Positions 55,991-63,970 of a stretch of DNA of 64,000 bases are shown piece by piece. Below the pieces are notes generated by a model. That model saw nothing but the letters and a program-made list of their open reading frames with translations, was not told the DNA's origin and did not search any database. Position 1 is the stretch's first letter. Each line of letters starts with the position of its first letter. Origin of the DNA: a virus; the IMG/VR virus record IMGVR_UViG_3300030380_005901, positions 1-64,000 of that record; one strand, written 5' to 3'. The translations under genes and the position numbers were made by a program.

Positions 55991-56782
55991 TTACACCATA
56001 GTCTCTGATAAACTCCACAACATTTTGTTAACCTTTAGATTTTCATCTATCGACTTAACTGCTCTGGTTTTATTATATTTAATTTTTCCGTCTTTTTTAA
56101 CGTAGGTATTTAAACCTCCTCTAATCATTCCCTCTTGTATTCTGTTGAATACTGTCCACAAATCATTTCCTTTGTCTGCGGCTCTGTTAATGGTTAGTAA
56201 TTCGTCTAAGTTAACGTGTCTGTCTTTACCCCATCTTTCGATTACCGCTTGTTGTGCGAAATCTCTTCGTTGTTGAGGTGTGAGTTCCACACCCATCATA
56301 CCTTGTACTTTACCAACAACCTGTGGGATATGTGTAGTAATCTGTCCTACAGTATCTAAGATTGAGGATTTTTTAAATCCTTTGTGACGAATAGTATATT
56401 CATCAAAAGTCTGATCTGCAACTACTAATCCGTTACTACAAACCAATCTGAAAAGTCCTACATGAAATTTGAAGGATGATCTACCGTTGTGAGAGTTCGT
56501 TAATACAATCTCTGGGTGAGTATCTCCAATCTCAGATGAAAGGTTATCTAACTCTGTGTTTCTGAAACGTAAAATGTGTTTCTTGAATGGTACAGTATCT
56601 TCGTAACCTGTACGAGTACGAGTTTGCATCGCTGCGGTTGGTTTCCAATTCTTCTCTTCTAAGATATCAATTACCCTAGTAGTAGGAATGTGTTTGTAAA
56701 TGTGTGAAAGATGTCTTGATTGTGTCTGTGTTAATGCCGAAGGACACTGTGCTCCGATTTGTTCTAAATTTAAGTATTCCAT
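55991..56782 (-). CDS. DUF932 family phage/plasmid protein, 263 aa
   Basis: Typical DUF932 protein: VPFKKHILRFRN, EIVLTNSHNGRSSFKFHVGLF, RLVCSNGLVVAD and the C-terminal NLDELLTINRAADKGNDLW. Found on many phages and plasmids and sometimes beside anti-restriction genes; exact role unknown. Full length. Own promoter at 56804-56835 and terminator: a monocistronic, likely early gene. Confidence 0.9.
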   Translation of the reverse strand: MEYLNLEQIGAQCPSALTQTQSRHLSHIYKHIPTTRVIDILEEKNWKPTAAMQTRTRTGYEDTVPFKKHILRFRNTELDNLSSEIGDTHPEIVLTNSHNGRSSFKFHVGLFRLVCSNGLVVADQTFDEYTIRHKGFKKSSILDTVGQITTHIPQVVGKVQGMMGVELTPQQRRDFAQQAVIERWGKDRHVNLDELLTINRAADKGNDLWTVFNRIQEGMIRGGLNTYVKKDGKIKYNKTRAVKSIDENLKVNKMLWSLSETMV

Positions 56783-56803
56783 AGTTATTTATTTTTGTTA
56801 TTA

Positions 56804-56835
56804 CAAATATACGGCAAATATTTTAAACTGCCAAA
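56804..56835 (-). promoter_or_regulatory. Bacteroidetes-type promoter
   Basis: On the minus strand: TTTG (56835-56832), 20 bases, TATATTTG (56811-56804). The -33 element lies inside the 3' end of 56823-57308. Confidence 0.75.
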
Positions 56836-57308
56836 CATTCTTCCATAAAATGTGGAATATTTCTTTTTTTCCACTTAGAAAAGTGTTTTTTCTCTCTAAT
56901 ATAGTACTCTCTGTATGACTCCACCGCATTACCAATTTTACATTCTTCTGGCATCGCCAATCTAAATGGTGTTAGTTTACCTAATTCTTCCAAAGGAGGA
57001 TGATTAATCATACACCATTCAATTATGTCTTGTGATTTGTGTCTCTTTTCATAACGGTAGGTATATTCTTTACATAACTCAATACCTAAATCACATAACC
57101 ACACATAATTTTCTATACACTCTCTTGCCCATATGGAACAAGGGTGGTTCTTATGAGATAAACCATAAGGTACATCTAAACCTGATTCTACCATATGATG
57201 GACACCACATAAAAGTTGTGCACTTTCTAATATCATTTTAACTACGTGCTTATCGTTGTGATACTCAGCACATTTTTTCGGATCTTCGTCTAATATAAAA
57301 ATATTCAT
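56823..57308 (-). CDS. DenV-like (pyrimidine dimer DNA glycosylase-type) phage protein, 161 aa
   Basis: Conserved phage family: MNIFILDEDPKKCAEYHNDK, HVVKMILESAQLLCG, HKNHPCSIWARECIENYVWL and ELCKEYTYRYEKRHKS. These proteins are often annotated as pyrimidine dimer DNA glycosylases; enzymatic proof for this subgroup is not known to me. It would start repair of UV lesions. The promoter at 57313-57344 ends about four bases before the ATG, so the mRNA is nearly leaderless. Confidence 0.8.
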   Translation of the reverse strand: MNIFILDEDPKKCAEYHNDKHVVKMILESAQLLCGVHHMVESGLDVPYGLSHKNHPCSIWARECIENYVWLCDLGIELCKEYTYRYEKRHKSQDIIEWCMINHPPLEELGKLTPFRLAMPEECKIGNAVESYREYYIREKKHFSKWKKRNIPHFMEECLAV

Positions 57309-57312
57309 ACCA

Positions 57313-57344
57313 TAAAAGTATAATATTTTTTTTAATTATCCAAA
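57313..57344 (-). promoter_or_regulatory. Bacteroidetes-type promoter
   Basis: On the minus strand: TTTG (57344-57341), 20 bases, TACTTTTA (57320-57313), a looser -7 element. Confidence 0.55.
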
Positions 57345-57363
57345 TTTATTACTTTATTTTTAA

Positions 57364-57371
57364 TATTTATA
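57364..57371 (+). promoter_or_regulatory. Candidate late-promoter octamer TATTTATA, plus-strand gene
   Basis: Plus-strand TATTTATA 17 bases upstream of the ATG at 57389. Important because it shows the octamer follows gene orientation. Confidence 0.5.
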
Positions 57372-57388
57372 GTTATAAATTTAATTTT

Positions 57389-59254
57389 ATGGACAAATTT
57401 TCTAAATTAGAAATAAAAATAATAGATTTTATCAATAAAGAGTTTGTTGGTACTTACCCTAGTAAAGCAAAGGTGTTACAGTGGTTAAAAACTACATTAG
57501 GATTTACTAATGAAGAAGCTCAACAATGGTACGCATTATGGTTTTTAAATAAAGATACCAAATCTTATGTTGATATTGGAAATGATAAATTTAGAATACC
57601 TTGGGAAACCATTGAAAATGTTAATAGGGGAGATGCATTATACAAATTTGTAGAAAGACTAAAAGAAAAAGATGGTGATGAAGATGAAGTATTAGAAGTT
57701 TATTACCCTAGTGATGAACACAATAAATTAGTTAAGACTTTATTGGGTGATAATTTTTATTATTGCGATTCTAGCGGATATGTAAAAACCCCTTGTGTTA
57801 ATTTTGAAAGAGATGGATTAGAAATTGCGGGTGATGGTGGCGACTTTGAACAGTTTATATCTGGTGTTGGAGATCAGTCTTGGAGAATTGGTGATGATGG
57901 TGCTAATAATGAAGATTATGATAATGAAGAATTCAACTATGTAATGTATAATGATAAAACATTAGATATTATAAAAAAGATAGGTGATATAGTAGGTGTT
58001 TATGTTGATGATCCTAAATATGGTGGTATGGACAACGATGGTGGACTATACGAATATTTAGATGACTTTCTTACTAATGATGATAAAGAAGATGTAATAA
58101 ATGAATATGTATGGGCATTAAATGGTGAAACTGGTAGGTATAGATCAGAACAAGTAACAAAAGTGTATGAAGATGAAATTACTTACGTCCCTTACACCAG
58201 TCAATTTTCTTATGGTCCACACACCATAAAGATACCATATGAAGATTTATTAGAGAAAATTAAAGAACATGGTATTTTTACATTTAGTGATTTACAAGAT
58301 TTAGAAGAAGAACTAAACCCTTGTGGTAATTGTGATTTAGATGATGCCTATTGGAGTAGTGATTATATTGACGATGCAGGTGCAGAATATGTCAAAGAAG
58401 TATTAAACGCAGAACTAGAACGAAAATTACATAAATTAGAGGAGGATGAAAATTACACAGAAAAAATAATATTAAAAAAAGAGTTTGAGAAATTCCTTAA
58501 AAAAAGTGGGTTTACACATCATAGTTGGACTAAAAAATGGTCTAGTGGTGACGGAAAATTACAATTTTTAGATAAAGATTTGGATTTTGACGAAAAAATG
58601 ATTACTTTTGTTTATAACGGAGAAAAACATAAAACTTCGTTAGAAGATTTCACTCCTTGGGTACAAGGTAGTGTATTAGATTTAAACGAATGTGTAACAG
58701 TAAGTAAATTCAGATTAATTATGGAAACAGTAGGAGACCCTTTAGATATTAACAAGATTGCAATATTTGACTTTGATGGTACTTTGATGGACACACCTCT
58801 ACCAGAAAAAGGTAAAGTAGAATGGGAAGAAAAAACTGGTTCCCCATACCCACACAGAGGATGGTGGAGTAAAAGAGAATCTTTAGATACAGAAGTATTC
58901 GATATCCAACCTATTAAATCTACAATAAGTGATTATGTTATTGAAAGTGATACACCTAACACTTATATGGTTATGTTAACAGGAAGACTACCAAATCAAA
59001 AAGATCAAGTAGAAGATATATTACACAGTAATGATATTGTTTTTGATGAATACCATTATAAAGATGATGGAGATACTTTAAATAGTAAGTTAAATACTAT
59101 TGTAAGTCTTTTAAATAGGTTTCCAAATACTGAATTAATAGAAATGTATGAAGATAGAGAACCTCACGCTATTGCGTTTGAGGAGTGGGGTAAAGAAAAT
59201 GGGGTTAATCTAAAAGTAAACTTAGTTACTAAACCTCAACTAGATTTTAAATAA
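57389..59254 (+). CDS. Large acidic protein with C-terminal HAD (Swiss-Army-Knife RNA-repair-like) domain, 621 aa
   Basis: Residues 1-60 are helical (KLEIKIIDFINKEF, TTLGFTNEEAQQWYALWFL) and resemble the helical ends of leader/DKVV proteins. Residues 60-440 are very acidic with a CGNCDLDD segment. The C-terminal domain starts IAIFDFDGTLMDT (D461, D463, the HAD catalytic pair), then TPLPEKGK, PYPHRGWWSKRESL and VMLTGRLP, which match the HAD_SAK family linked to RNA repair proteins. It likely acts on nucleotide or RNA phosphates (inference). Convergent with 59236-59577 (19-base overlap). Confidence 0.75.
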   Translation: MDKFSKLEIKIIDFINKEFVGTYPSKAKVLQWLKTTLGFTNEEAQQWYALWFLNKDTKSYVDIGNDKFRIPWETIENVNRGDALYKFVERLKEKDGDEDEVLEVYYPSDEHNKLVKTLLGDNFYYCDSSGYVKTPCVNFERDGLEIAGDGGDFEQFISGVGDQSWRIGDDGANNEDYDNEEFNYVMYNDKTLDIIKKIGDIVGVYVDDPKYGGMDNDGGLYEYLDDFLTNDDKEDVINEYVWALNGETGRYRSEQVTKVYEDEITYVPYTSQFSYGPHTIKIPYEDLLEKIKEHGIFTFSDLQDLEEELNPCGNCDLDDAYWSSDYIDDAGAEYVKEVLNAELERKLHKLEEDENYTEKIILKKEFEKFLKKSGFTHHSWTKKWSSGDGKLQFLDKDLDFDEKMITFVYNGEKHKTSLEDFTPWVQGSVLDLNECVTVSKFRLIMETVGDPLDINKIAIFDFDGTLMDTPLPEKGKVEWEEKTGSPYPHRGWWSKRESLDTEVFDIQPIKSTISDYVIESDTPNTYMVMLTGRLPNQKDQVEDILHSNDIVFDEYHYKDDGDTLNSKLNTIVSLLNRFPNTELIEMYEDREPHAIAFEEWGKENGVNLKVNLVTKPQLDFK

Positions 59255-59577
59255 AGCCCAAATAAAGTTGCCGCAATACCAAAAATAATCTGTACTACCA
59301 CCCATACAGTAGTAGACATAGTTTTAAATGTTTTTAAATCACTAACTTCTTTTTGTAATTCTTTTAATTGTGTAGGTGAAGATACTTCATCTACATTACC
59401 TTTCCAATCTTTTAATGAAGATATTTCGTCTTTAAATTGTTCTAATTTAGATAGTTCTTGTTTAATGTCGTTATTTTCCTCAGTTAGTGAATCTACTTTA
59501 TTATTCAATTTCTCTAATTCTGCTAAGACAAGTCGTGAATATTCATTCCACCCATTTTGATTTCCGTTATTACCCAT
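59236..59577 (-). CDS. Coiled coil with C-terminal membrane helix, 113 aa
   Basis: Residues 18-80 form a heptad coiled coil (LAELEKLNNKVDSLTEENND, ELQKEVSDLKTFK) and 88-110 one helix (TVWVVVQIIFGIAATLFGLYL). This build is that of XhlA-like or other phage membrane accessory proteins often near lysis genes. No lysin is adjacent. Confidence 0.65.
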   Translation of the reverse strand: MGNNGNQNGWNEYSRLVLAELEKLNNKVDSLTEENNDIKQELSKLEQFKDEISSLKDWKGNVDEVSSPTQLKELQKEVSDLKTFKTMSTTVWVVVQIIFGIAATLFGLYLKSS

Positions 59578-59579
59578 TA

Positions 59580-59999
59580 TTAATTATCTTTTACTACTTC
59601 ACAAGTACAAAGTAATACATCCTTACCATCAACTTTTTTTAATGTAATTTTAGATATAAAATCTTGTCCTGACTTATGTGGACATTTTATAACACCTTGC
59701 CAACTCCCTTCATTATTTAACTTACTATTAATTTCATCAATAGGTCTTTCAGGAATTTTAAGGAATAATTCATAATGTCTTTTCCCCACCATATCATTAG
59801 GGTTTTCAAACCCATAAAGTTCAGCAAACAATTCATTTACTAACAGATATTTCCAATCTTCTGCCATAATAGCCATAGGACGAGGAGAAGTTAAAAATAC
59901 GTGTTCTAAAATATCGAAATGTTGAACTTTTTGTATTAAATCGTGATCTCGTAGTGATAAATCCTCAACTAGTTGTCTTAATTTGTCAATATTGCTCAT
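59580..59999 (-). CDS. PAS-domain protein, 139 aa
   Basis: After an N-terminal helix, residues about 30-135 form a PAS fold: TSPRPMAIMAEDWKYLLVNE, FAELYGFENPNDMVGKRHYE and WQGVIKCPHKSGQDF, ending in strands LLCTCEVV. No output domain is attached, so it may bind a ligand or a partner sensor. TATTTATA lies 15 bases upstream. Confidence 0.8.
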   Translation of the reverse strand: MSNIDKLRQLVEDLSLRDHDLIQKVQHFDILEHVFLTSPRPMAIMAEDWKYLLVNELFAELYGFENPNDMVGKRHYELFLKIPERPIDEINSKLNNEGSWQGVIKCPHKSGQDFISKITLKKVDGKDVLLCTCEVVKDN

Positions 60000-60013
60000 T
60001 TGCGTCTTTTATA

Positions 60014-60021
60014 TATAAATA
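60014..60021 (-). promoter_or_regulatory. Candidate late-promoter octamer TATTTATA
   Basis: Coding-strand TATTTATA 15 bases upstream of the ATG at 59999. Confidence 0.4.
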
Positions 60022-60039
60022 TATAAAAAACTTAATAAA

Positions 60040-60240
60040 TTATCTAATACCGGATAAGTACCACTTTTTTACATTGTTACGTGGCTTTTCGTTTTCGTTG
60101 ATGTTATTTACTATAATATTTGCTTCATCTTCATCTTTAACTCTATAAGATAAAGTATTAAAAATCTTACTACTAGTTTTACCATCAATAACTTCTGTTT
60201 TCTTATTGACTCTTTTTAAATGTATTGTTAATCTTTTCAT
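60040..60240 (-). CDS. Hypothetical basic protein, 66 aa
   Basis: MKRLTIHLKRVNKKTEVIDG, FNTLSYRVKDEDEANIIVNN and a basic end (PRNNVKKWYLSGIR). Small alpha/beta protein, unrecognised; overlaps 60237-60569 by 4 bases. Confidence 0.55.
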   Translation of the reverse strand: MKRLTIHLKRVNKKTEVIDGKTSSKIFNTLSYRVKDEDEANIIVNNINENEKPRNNVKKWYLSGIR

Positions 60241-60569
60241 TTTATTTTTATTTTATTTGGTAATTCTTCTTTACTTAAAAAACTATCTTTAATAAACTCT
60301 ATAACAACTTCTTCACTGTGGTTATAATCTTTCCATTGTATAAAGTTAAAACCTTCGTCTGAATAATGTTCTTCCTCATCCCAATCATTTGTAAGTGGTT
60401 CACCACTTATTTCATCATTATAGTTTTCATCAACCCAATAATAATATTCGTTTGTTTCTAACAACCTATATGTATTTTCTTCATCTTCTTCTAAAACAAA
60501 TTTAACAGTTAGATTTCCATTGTCATCACAATCCATTTCCAAAACTTCGTTAATAAAATATTTTTCCAT
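60237..60569 (-). CDS. Hypothetical acidic protein, 110 aa
   Basis: Very acidic (about a third Asp/Glu) with Trp/Tyr clusters: NEYYYWVDENYNDEISGEP, NDWDEEEHYSDEGFNFIQW. Such composition occurs in DNA-mimic proteins, but there is no specific support. Confidence 0.55.
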   Translation of the reverse strand: MEKYFINEVLEMDCDDNGNLTVKFVLEEDEENTYRLLETNEYYYWVDENYNDEISGEPLTNDWDEEEHYSDEGFNFIQWKDYNHSEEVVIEFIKDSFLSKEELPNKIKIK

Positions 60570-60593
60570 AACTTTTTTTGGAAATAAATATGT

Positions 60594-60800
60594 CTATTTT
60601 TCTAAAACTTCATTTAGTGAAATAAGTTTATCTAAATACTGTTTTGCCTTATAGAGATCTTCTATACCATTTTTATCTTTCCATCTTGTAACATATTTTA
60701 CAATATTACCTTCGAAAAAATCAAGATTATGTGAATGTGAATAGTCCCACATTTCAATTCCTCTATTATAATGTTTAGGGTGTTTTACTCTTTCCGACAT
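60594..60800 (-). CDS. DUF3310 family phage protein, 68 aa
   Basis: Typical of the family: VKHPKHYNRGIEMWDYSHSH, NLDFFEGNIVKYVTRW, KDKNGIEDLYKAKQYLDKLI. It is a common small phage protein, sometimes annotated as nucleotide kinase-associated; no proven activity. Complete. Confidence 0.92.
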   Translation of the reverse strand: MSERVKHPKHYNRGIEMWDYSHSHNLDFFEGNIVKYVTRWKDKNGIEDLYKAKQYLDKLISLNEVLEK

Positions 60801-60849
60801 ATTATTATTAATTTTGATTAAATATAATAATATATTATTTAAATGTCAA

Positions 60850-62142
60850 TTAATTATTCCTAAACAAATAAAAAGTATCGGAATAATTACCATCTTCTTG
60901 TGTAATTGTTTCTTCATTTTCATATCCATCGTACCCCGCTAACCAATGTCCTAACCCATCATCACTGACTGCACCTTCCATAACCTTATCTTTATCAATG
61001 TCTATATAACCGTACTCATATGCTTCAGAAATTTCCATACTCCCATAATCTAAAAAACTGTCTATATCATCTACGAATTCTTCTGTTCTATTGGCAGTTA
61101 CTTCTTCAATATACATTTCAATAAGACTTTCACCACTATATTTTTCTAATAGGGTTTTACTTTCTTCTAAATTGGTTTGTAGCTTATCTAATTCTCTATA
61201 AGATTCCTCCAAATATGTTTCCAATTCGTCAAAAATTCGTTTGTAATTATTATAGGTACTTTGTAACTCCTCAATCTCTTCACTATATTCCATATCCCTA
61301 TAGTTAGTTTCGTCATCACTATAATAATCTAATCTTTCAATATCTTTTTCTAATACTATTAATTCTGACTCAACATTGTCTTTTTTAAACTCTTTCTCTT
61401 GAATTTCTAATGATAGTTTTTTTATCTCCTCTTTATATAATTTAGTGTCATCCTCTGCACCTTCATATTCATTCCACTCCTCACTATTATAACCAAACAA
61501 TTCCTCTCTTAATTCATCTTCATCGTAATCTCTCACCCTTTCTTCTGTCCCTTCTCTTACATATAACTCTATTTCCCTTTCATCTGGTTGTACGTAATCC
61601 ATTAACCATTCTTGATTTAATGCATCATATCCTTCACTTTGAATTATATCATACACTCTAGTTTGTGCTGCGTTCCACGCTTCATCATAATCTCTAGCAA
61701 TTTGATAAGTTTCATAACCACCTCTAGCAACATCAAAAATTCTATACTCTGGTAGATAAGTGTTATAATAATCCCTTATATCTCCTTTATAAACTTCAAC
61801 AACAAATGTCTCTGGTATTCCTTTAAATTCTGACAATACTTTAATATAATCATTACTAGCAGTAGTATCTAACTCTACTACCTTATCCATATCTAAGAAA
61901 CCTCTTTTATGTTTACGTGCAGAAGGTGCATTTAACATATATAAATTAATTAATCTAACTTGTGTTTCTAAATCATCTATCGCCAATGTATCTTTTAAAA
62001 ATTTATATATTAGTTTATCAGTATTTTGACTAATTCCTTTATCATACATAAACTGTAATAACTTTCTATCTACGGGAGTTAGTTCAGTATACGTTACGTT
62101 ACTGTCATTAGATTCTGATATGAGGTTATATAGTTTCATCAT
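60850..62142 (-). CDS. Leader-bearing acidic coiled-coil protein, 430 aa
   Basis: The leader MMKLYNLISE|S ends in ISE at residue 10 and is the closest here to the T4 capsid-targeting sequence type (MKxYxxFIAE). Residues 20-75 (TPVDRKLLQFMYDKG, FLKDTLAIDDLETQVRLIN) are related to the N-domains of the two upstream proteins. Residues 230-345 are a long acidic coiled coil; the rest is acidic. Start overlaps the upstream stop (ATGA). Function unknown. Confidence 0.65.
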   Translation of the reverse strand: MMKLYNLISESNDSNVTYTELTPVDRKLLQFMYDKGISQNTDKLIYKFLKDTLAIDDLETQVRLINLYMLNAPSARKHKRGFLDMDKVVELDTTASNDYIKVLSEFKGIPETFVVEVYKGDIRDYYNTYLPEYRIFDVARGGYETYQIARDYDEAWNAAQTRVYDIIQSEGYDALNQEWLMDYVQPDEREIELYVREGTEERVRDYDEDELREELFGYNSEEWNEYEGAEDDTKLYKEEIKKLSLEIQEKEFKKDNVESELIVLEKDIERLDYYSDDETNYRDMEYSEEIEELQSTYNNYKRIFDELETYLEESYRELDKLQTNLEESKTLLEKYSGESLIEMYIEEVTANRTEEFVDDIDSFLDYGSMEISEAYEYGYIDIDKDKVMEGAVSDDGLGHWLAGYDGYENEETITQEDGNYSDTFYLFRNN

Positions 62143-63161
62143 CTTAATACTGATTTAAATGGGTGATTTGTTTGACCGAATCTCCACTCCTCCATTTCAT
62201 TTCTAAGAGTATTCTCTCCAAAATATTTAATTTTATCCGCCTGTTCATATAAAGGACTCTCATAACTATCATTATCTGGATTATATTCATCTTGTTCGGT
62301 ATCAAAAACTTCATCACTTAGGACAATTACCCCTTCATCGTTTTCAATCTTATCTTTCCAATCAGTATAACTCTCAGTGTAGTAATTACGTATTTGTGTA
62401 CCCGGAGATGGTAATTTTACTGGTGATATTAATTTAATTAGCATTTCATTAATTTCTTTATAATACATAGTTTCACATATCTCTGTGTCTCCACCACACC
62501 AATGACAATCTTCATCAGATCTACCATCACCATGACATTCATCACATTCTACTTCTTCGTATCCATCACCATTACATTCGTCACATTGTTCTTCTTCTCC
62601 TTCATCATCTCTAAAACTTCCTTCACCGTCACAATACCCACATTCTAATCTTTGTTCTCCTTCACCATCACAATACCCACAATCTTCATCTTCATATCCA
62701 CTACCACCACATTCTTCACAAGTCTCACATTCTTCCTCTTCTTGATCACTTACATAGTCATCATAATAATGAATATCATAAAAGTAATAATCATACGGTT
62801 CTAAAATAGGATCTGTCATCCAATCTTTAACCTTTAAATTAGTTGCCAAAAGAAATGCTAATTCATTTATTTTATCTTCATCTAAAAATAACGAATCTTT
62901 CATAAATTGATAGATATTATTATATGGTAAATCTCTATTCTTTTCTTCATCATTACCTTTGAAATACCTATTGAAAAATATATGTCTTTTACTACTCCAA
63001 CCCCACTTAGATGCTGCACCTCTAAAATAATCAAAATCAAACTTTTGTGAAATTATGTTCATTAACTTTCTATTAATTAGAGTATCTAATTTTGGTGCGG
63101 TGTAATTATCTTTTCTAAAGTTTGCACCGTATTCTTCCATTATGTTAATAAACTTTATCAT
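62139..63161 (-). CDS. Leader-bearing protein with CxxCxGxG zinc repeats, 340 aa
   Basis: The leader MIKFINIME|E ends in IME at residue 9. N-domain: LDTLINRKLMNIISQKF. Residues about 145-230 contain six or seven DnaJ-like repeats (CEECGGSG, CGYCDGEG twice, CDECNGDG, CDECHGDG, CHWCGGD), enough for several zinc ions. DnaJ-type repeats bind unfolded protein or nucleic acid. The C-terminal part is unassigned. The DNA of the repeats is similar to that of 63161-63970. Confidence 0.7.
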   Translation of the reverse strand: MIKFINIMEEYGANFRKDNYTAPKLDTLINRKLMNIISQKFDFDYFRGAASKWGWSSKRHIFFNRYFKGNDEEKNRDLPYNNIYQFMKDSLFLDEDKINELAFLLATNLKVKDWMTDPILEPYDYYFYDIHYYDDYVSDQEEEECETCEECGGSGYEDEDCGYCDGEGEQRLECGYCDGEGSFRDDEGEEEQCDECNGDGYEEVECDECHGDGRSDEDCHWCGGDTEICETMYYKEINEMLIKLISPVKLPSPGTQIRNYYTESYTDWKDKIENDEGVIVLSDEVFDTEQDEYNPDNDSYESPLYEQADKIKYFGENTLRNEMEEWRFGQTNHPFKSVLR

Positions 63162-63970
63162 TATCTATGTTCAATTAAATTTCTAAAATACGTTCTAAAT
63201 CTTATATTGTCAAAACTTATATCGCCTTGTGGATAATACACACTAATTTTTCCTTCCTTATCTTCTAAATTATCTATTTCAAAACTAGAATCTGTGTCTT
63301 CCCATCTTTCATACATTGTTATTAAAAGACCACTATTTTCATAATACCACTTTTCAAAGCTTTCCCATTCTCCAGTTTCACTTTTTAAAGGTTTATCTAA
63401 ATTAGGTTCGTTACTGTAAAATATTATTGTATCATCTGTTAGATGATATTCATCCTCAGTATAGTAATCAACACCAGATCCTTCACAATACTGACAATCA
63501 TCTTCTAATTCTCCACCACCACCACAGTCTTCGCACTCTACATTACCTTCACCATAATCATATTCTCCCGAACCCTGACAAGTTTGGCAGTCATTATTTT
63601 GTGTACCCATTCCATCACAATCTCCACACTCACCATCTAACTCCACTTGTTCTTCTTGTATTTCACCATAGTGACCTACTTCATACACATAAAACGTTTC
63701 ATCTGTTTTTATAGAATCAGTTAAATAATCTATCGGTCCATTTAAAAATATTATCCAACATAACTCTGAAATTTTTTGGTAATCTAATACCAATGTCTCT
63801 TCCATAAATTTAACAATACCTTTTTCTTCTATCTGCTCAATTATTGGGTTGGATAGATCACCATATCTAATATTTAAATCAAACTTTTCTGCAACTATAT
63901 TTAATAGTTTTCTATTAACTAGTGTATCTAAATCTTCGGATTCTTTTAGTATGTCTTTGAATCTAATCAT
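63161..63970 (-). CDS. Leader-bearing protein with CxxCxGxG zinc repeats, 269 aa
   Basis: The leader MIRFKDILKE|S ends in LKE at residue 10. N-domain LDTLVNRKLLNIVAEKFDL is paralogous to the two downstream genes. Residues about 110-160 contain CGDCDGMG, CQTCQGSG, CEDCGGGG and CQYCEGSG: exactly four repeats, the DnaJ number (two zinc ions). No J domain is attached. TATTTATT lies upstream of the ATG, making this the likely first gene of the 60.85-63.97 kb unit. Confidence 0.7.
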   Translation of the reverse strand: MIRFKDILKESEDLDTLVNRKLLNIVAEKFDLNIRYGDLSNPIIEQIEEKGIVKFMEETLVLDYQKISELCWIIFLNGPIDYLTDSIKTDETFYVYEVGHYGEIQEEQVELDGECGDCDGMGTQNNDCQTCQGSGEYDYGEGNVECEDCGGGGELEDDCQYCEGSGVDYYTEDEYHLTDDTIIFYSNEPNLDKPLKSETGEWESFEKWYYENSGLLITMYERWEDTDSSFEIDNLEDKEGKISVYYPQGDISFDNIRFRTYFRNLIEHR

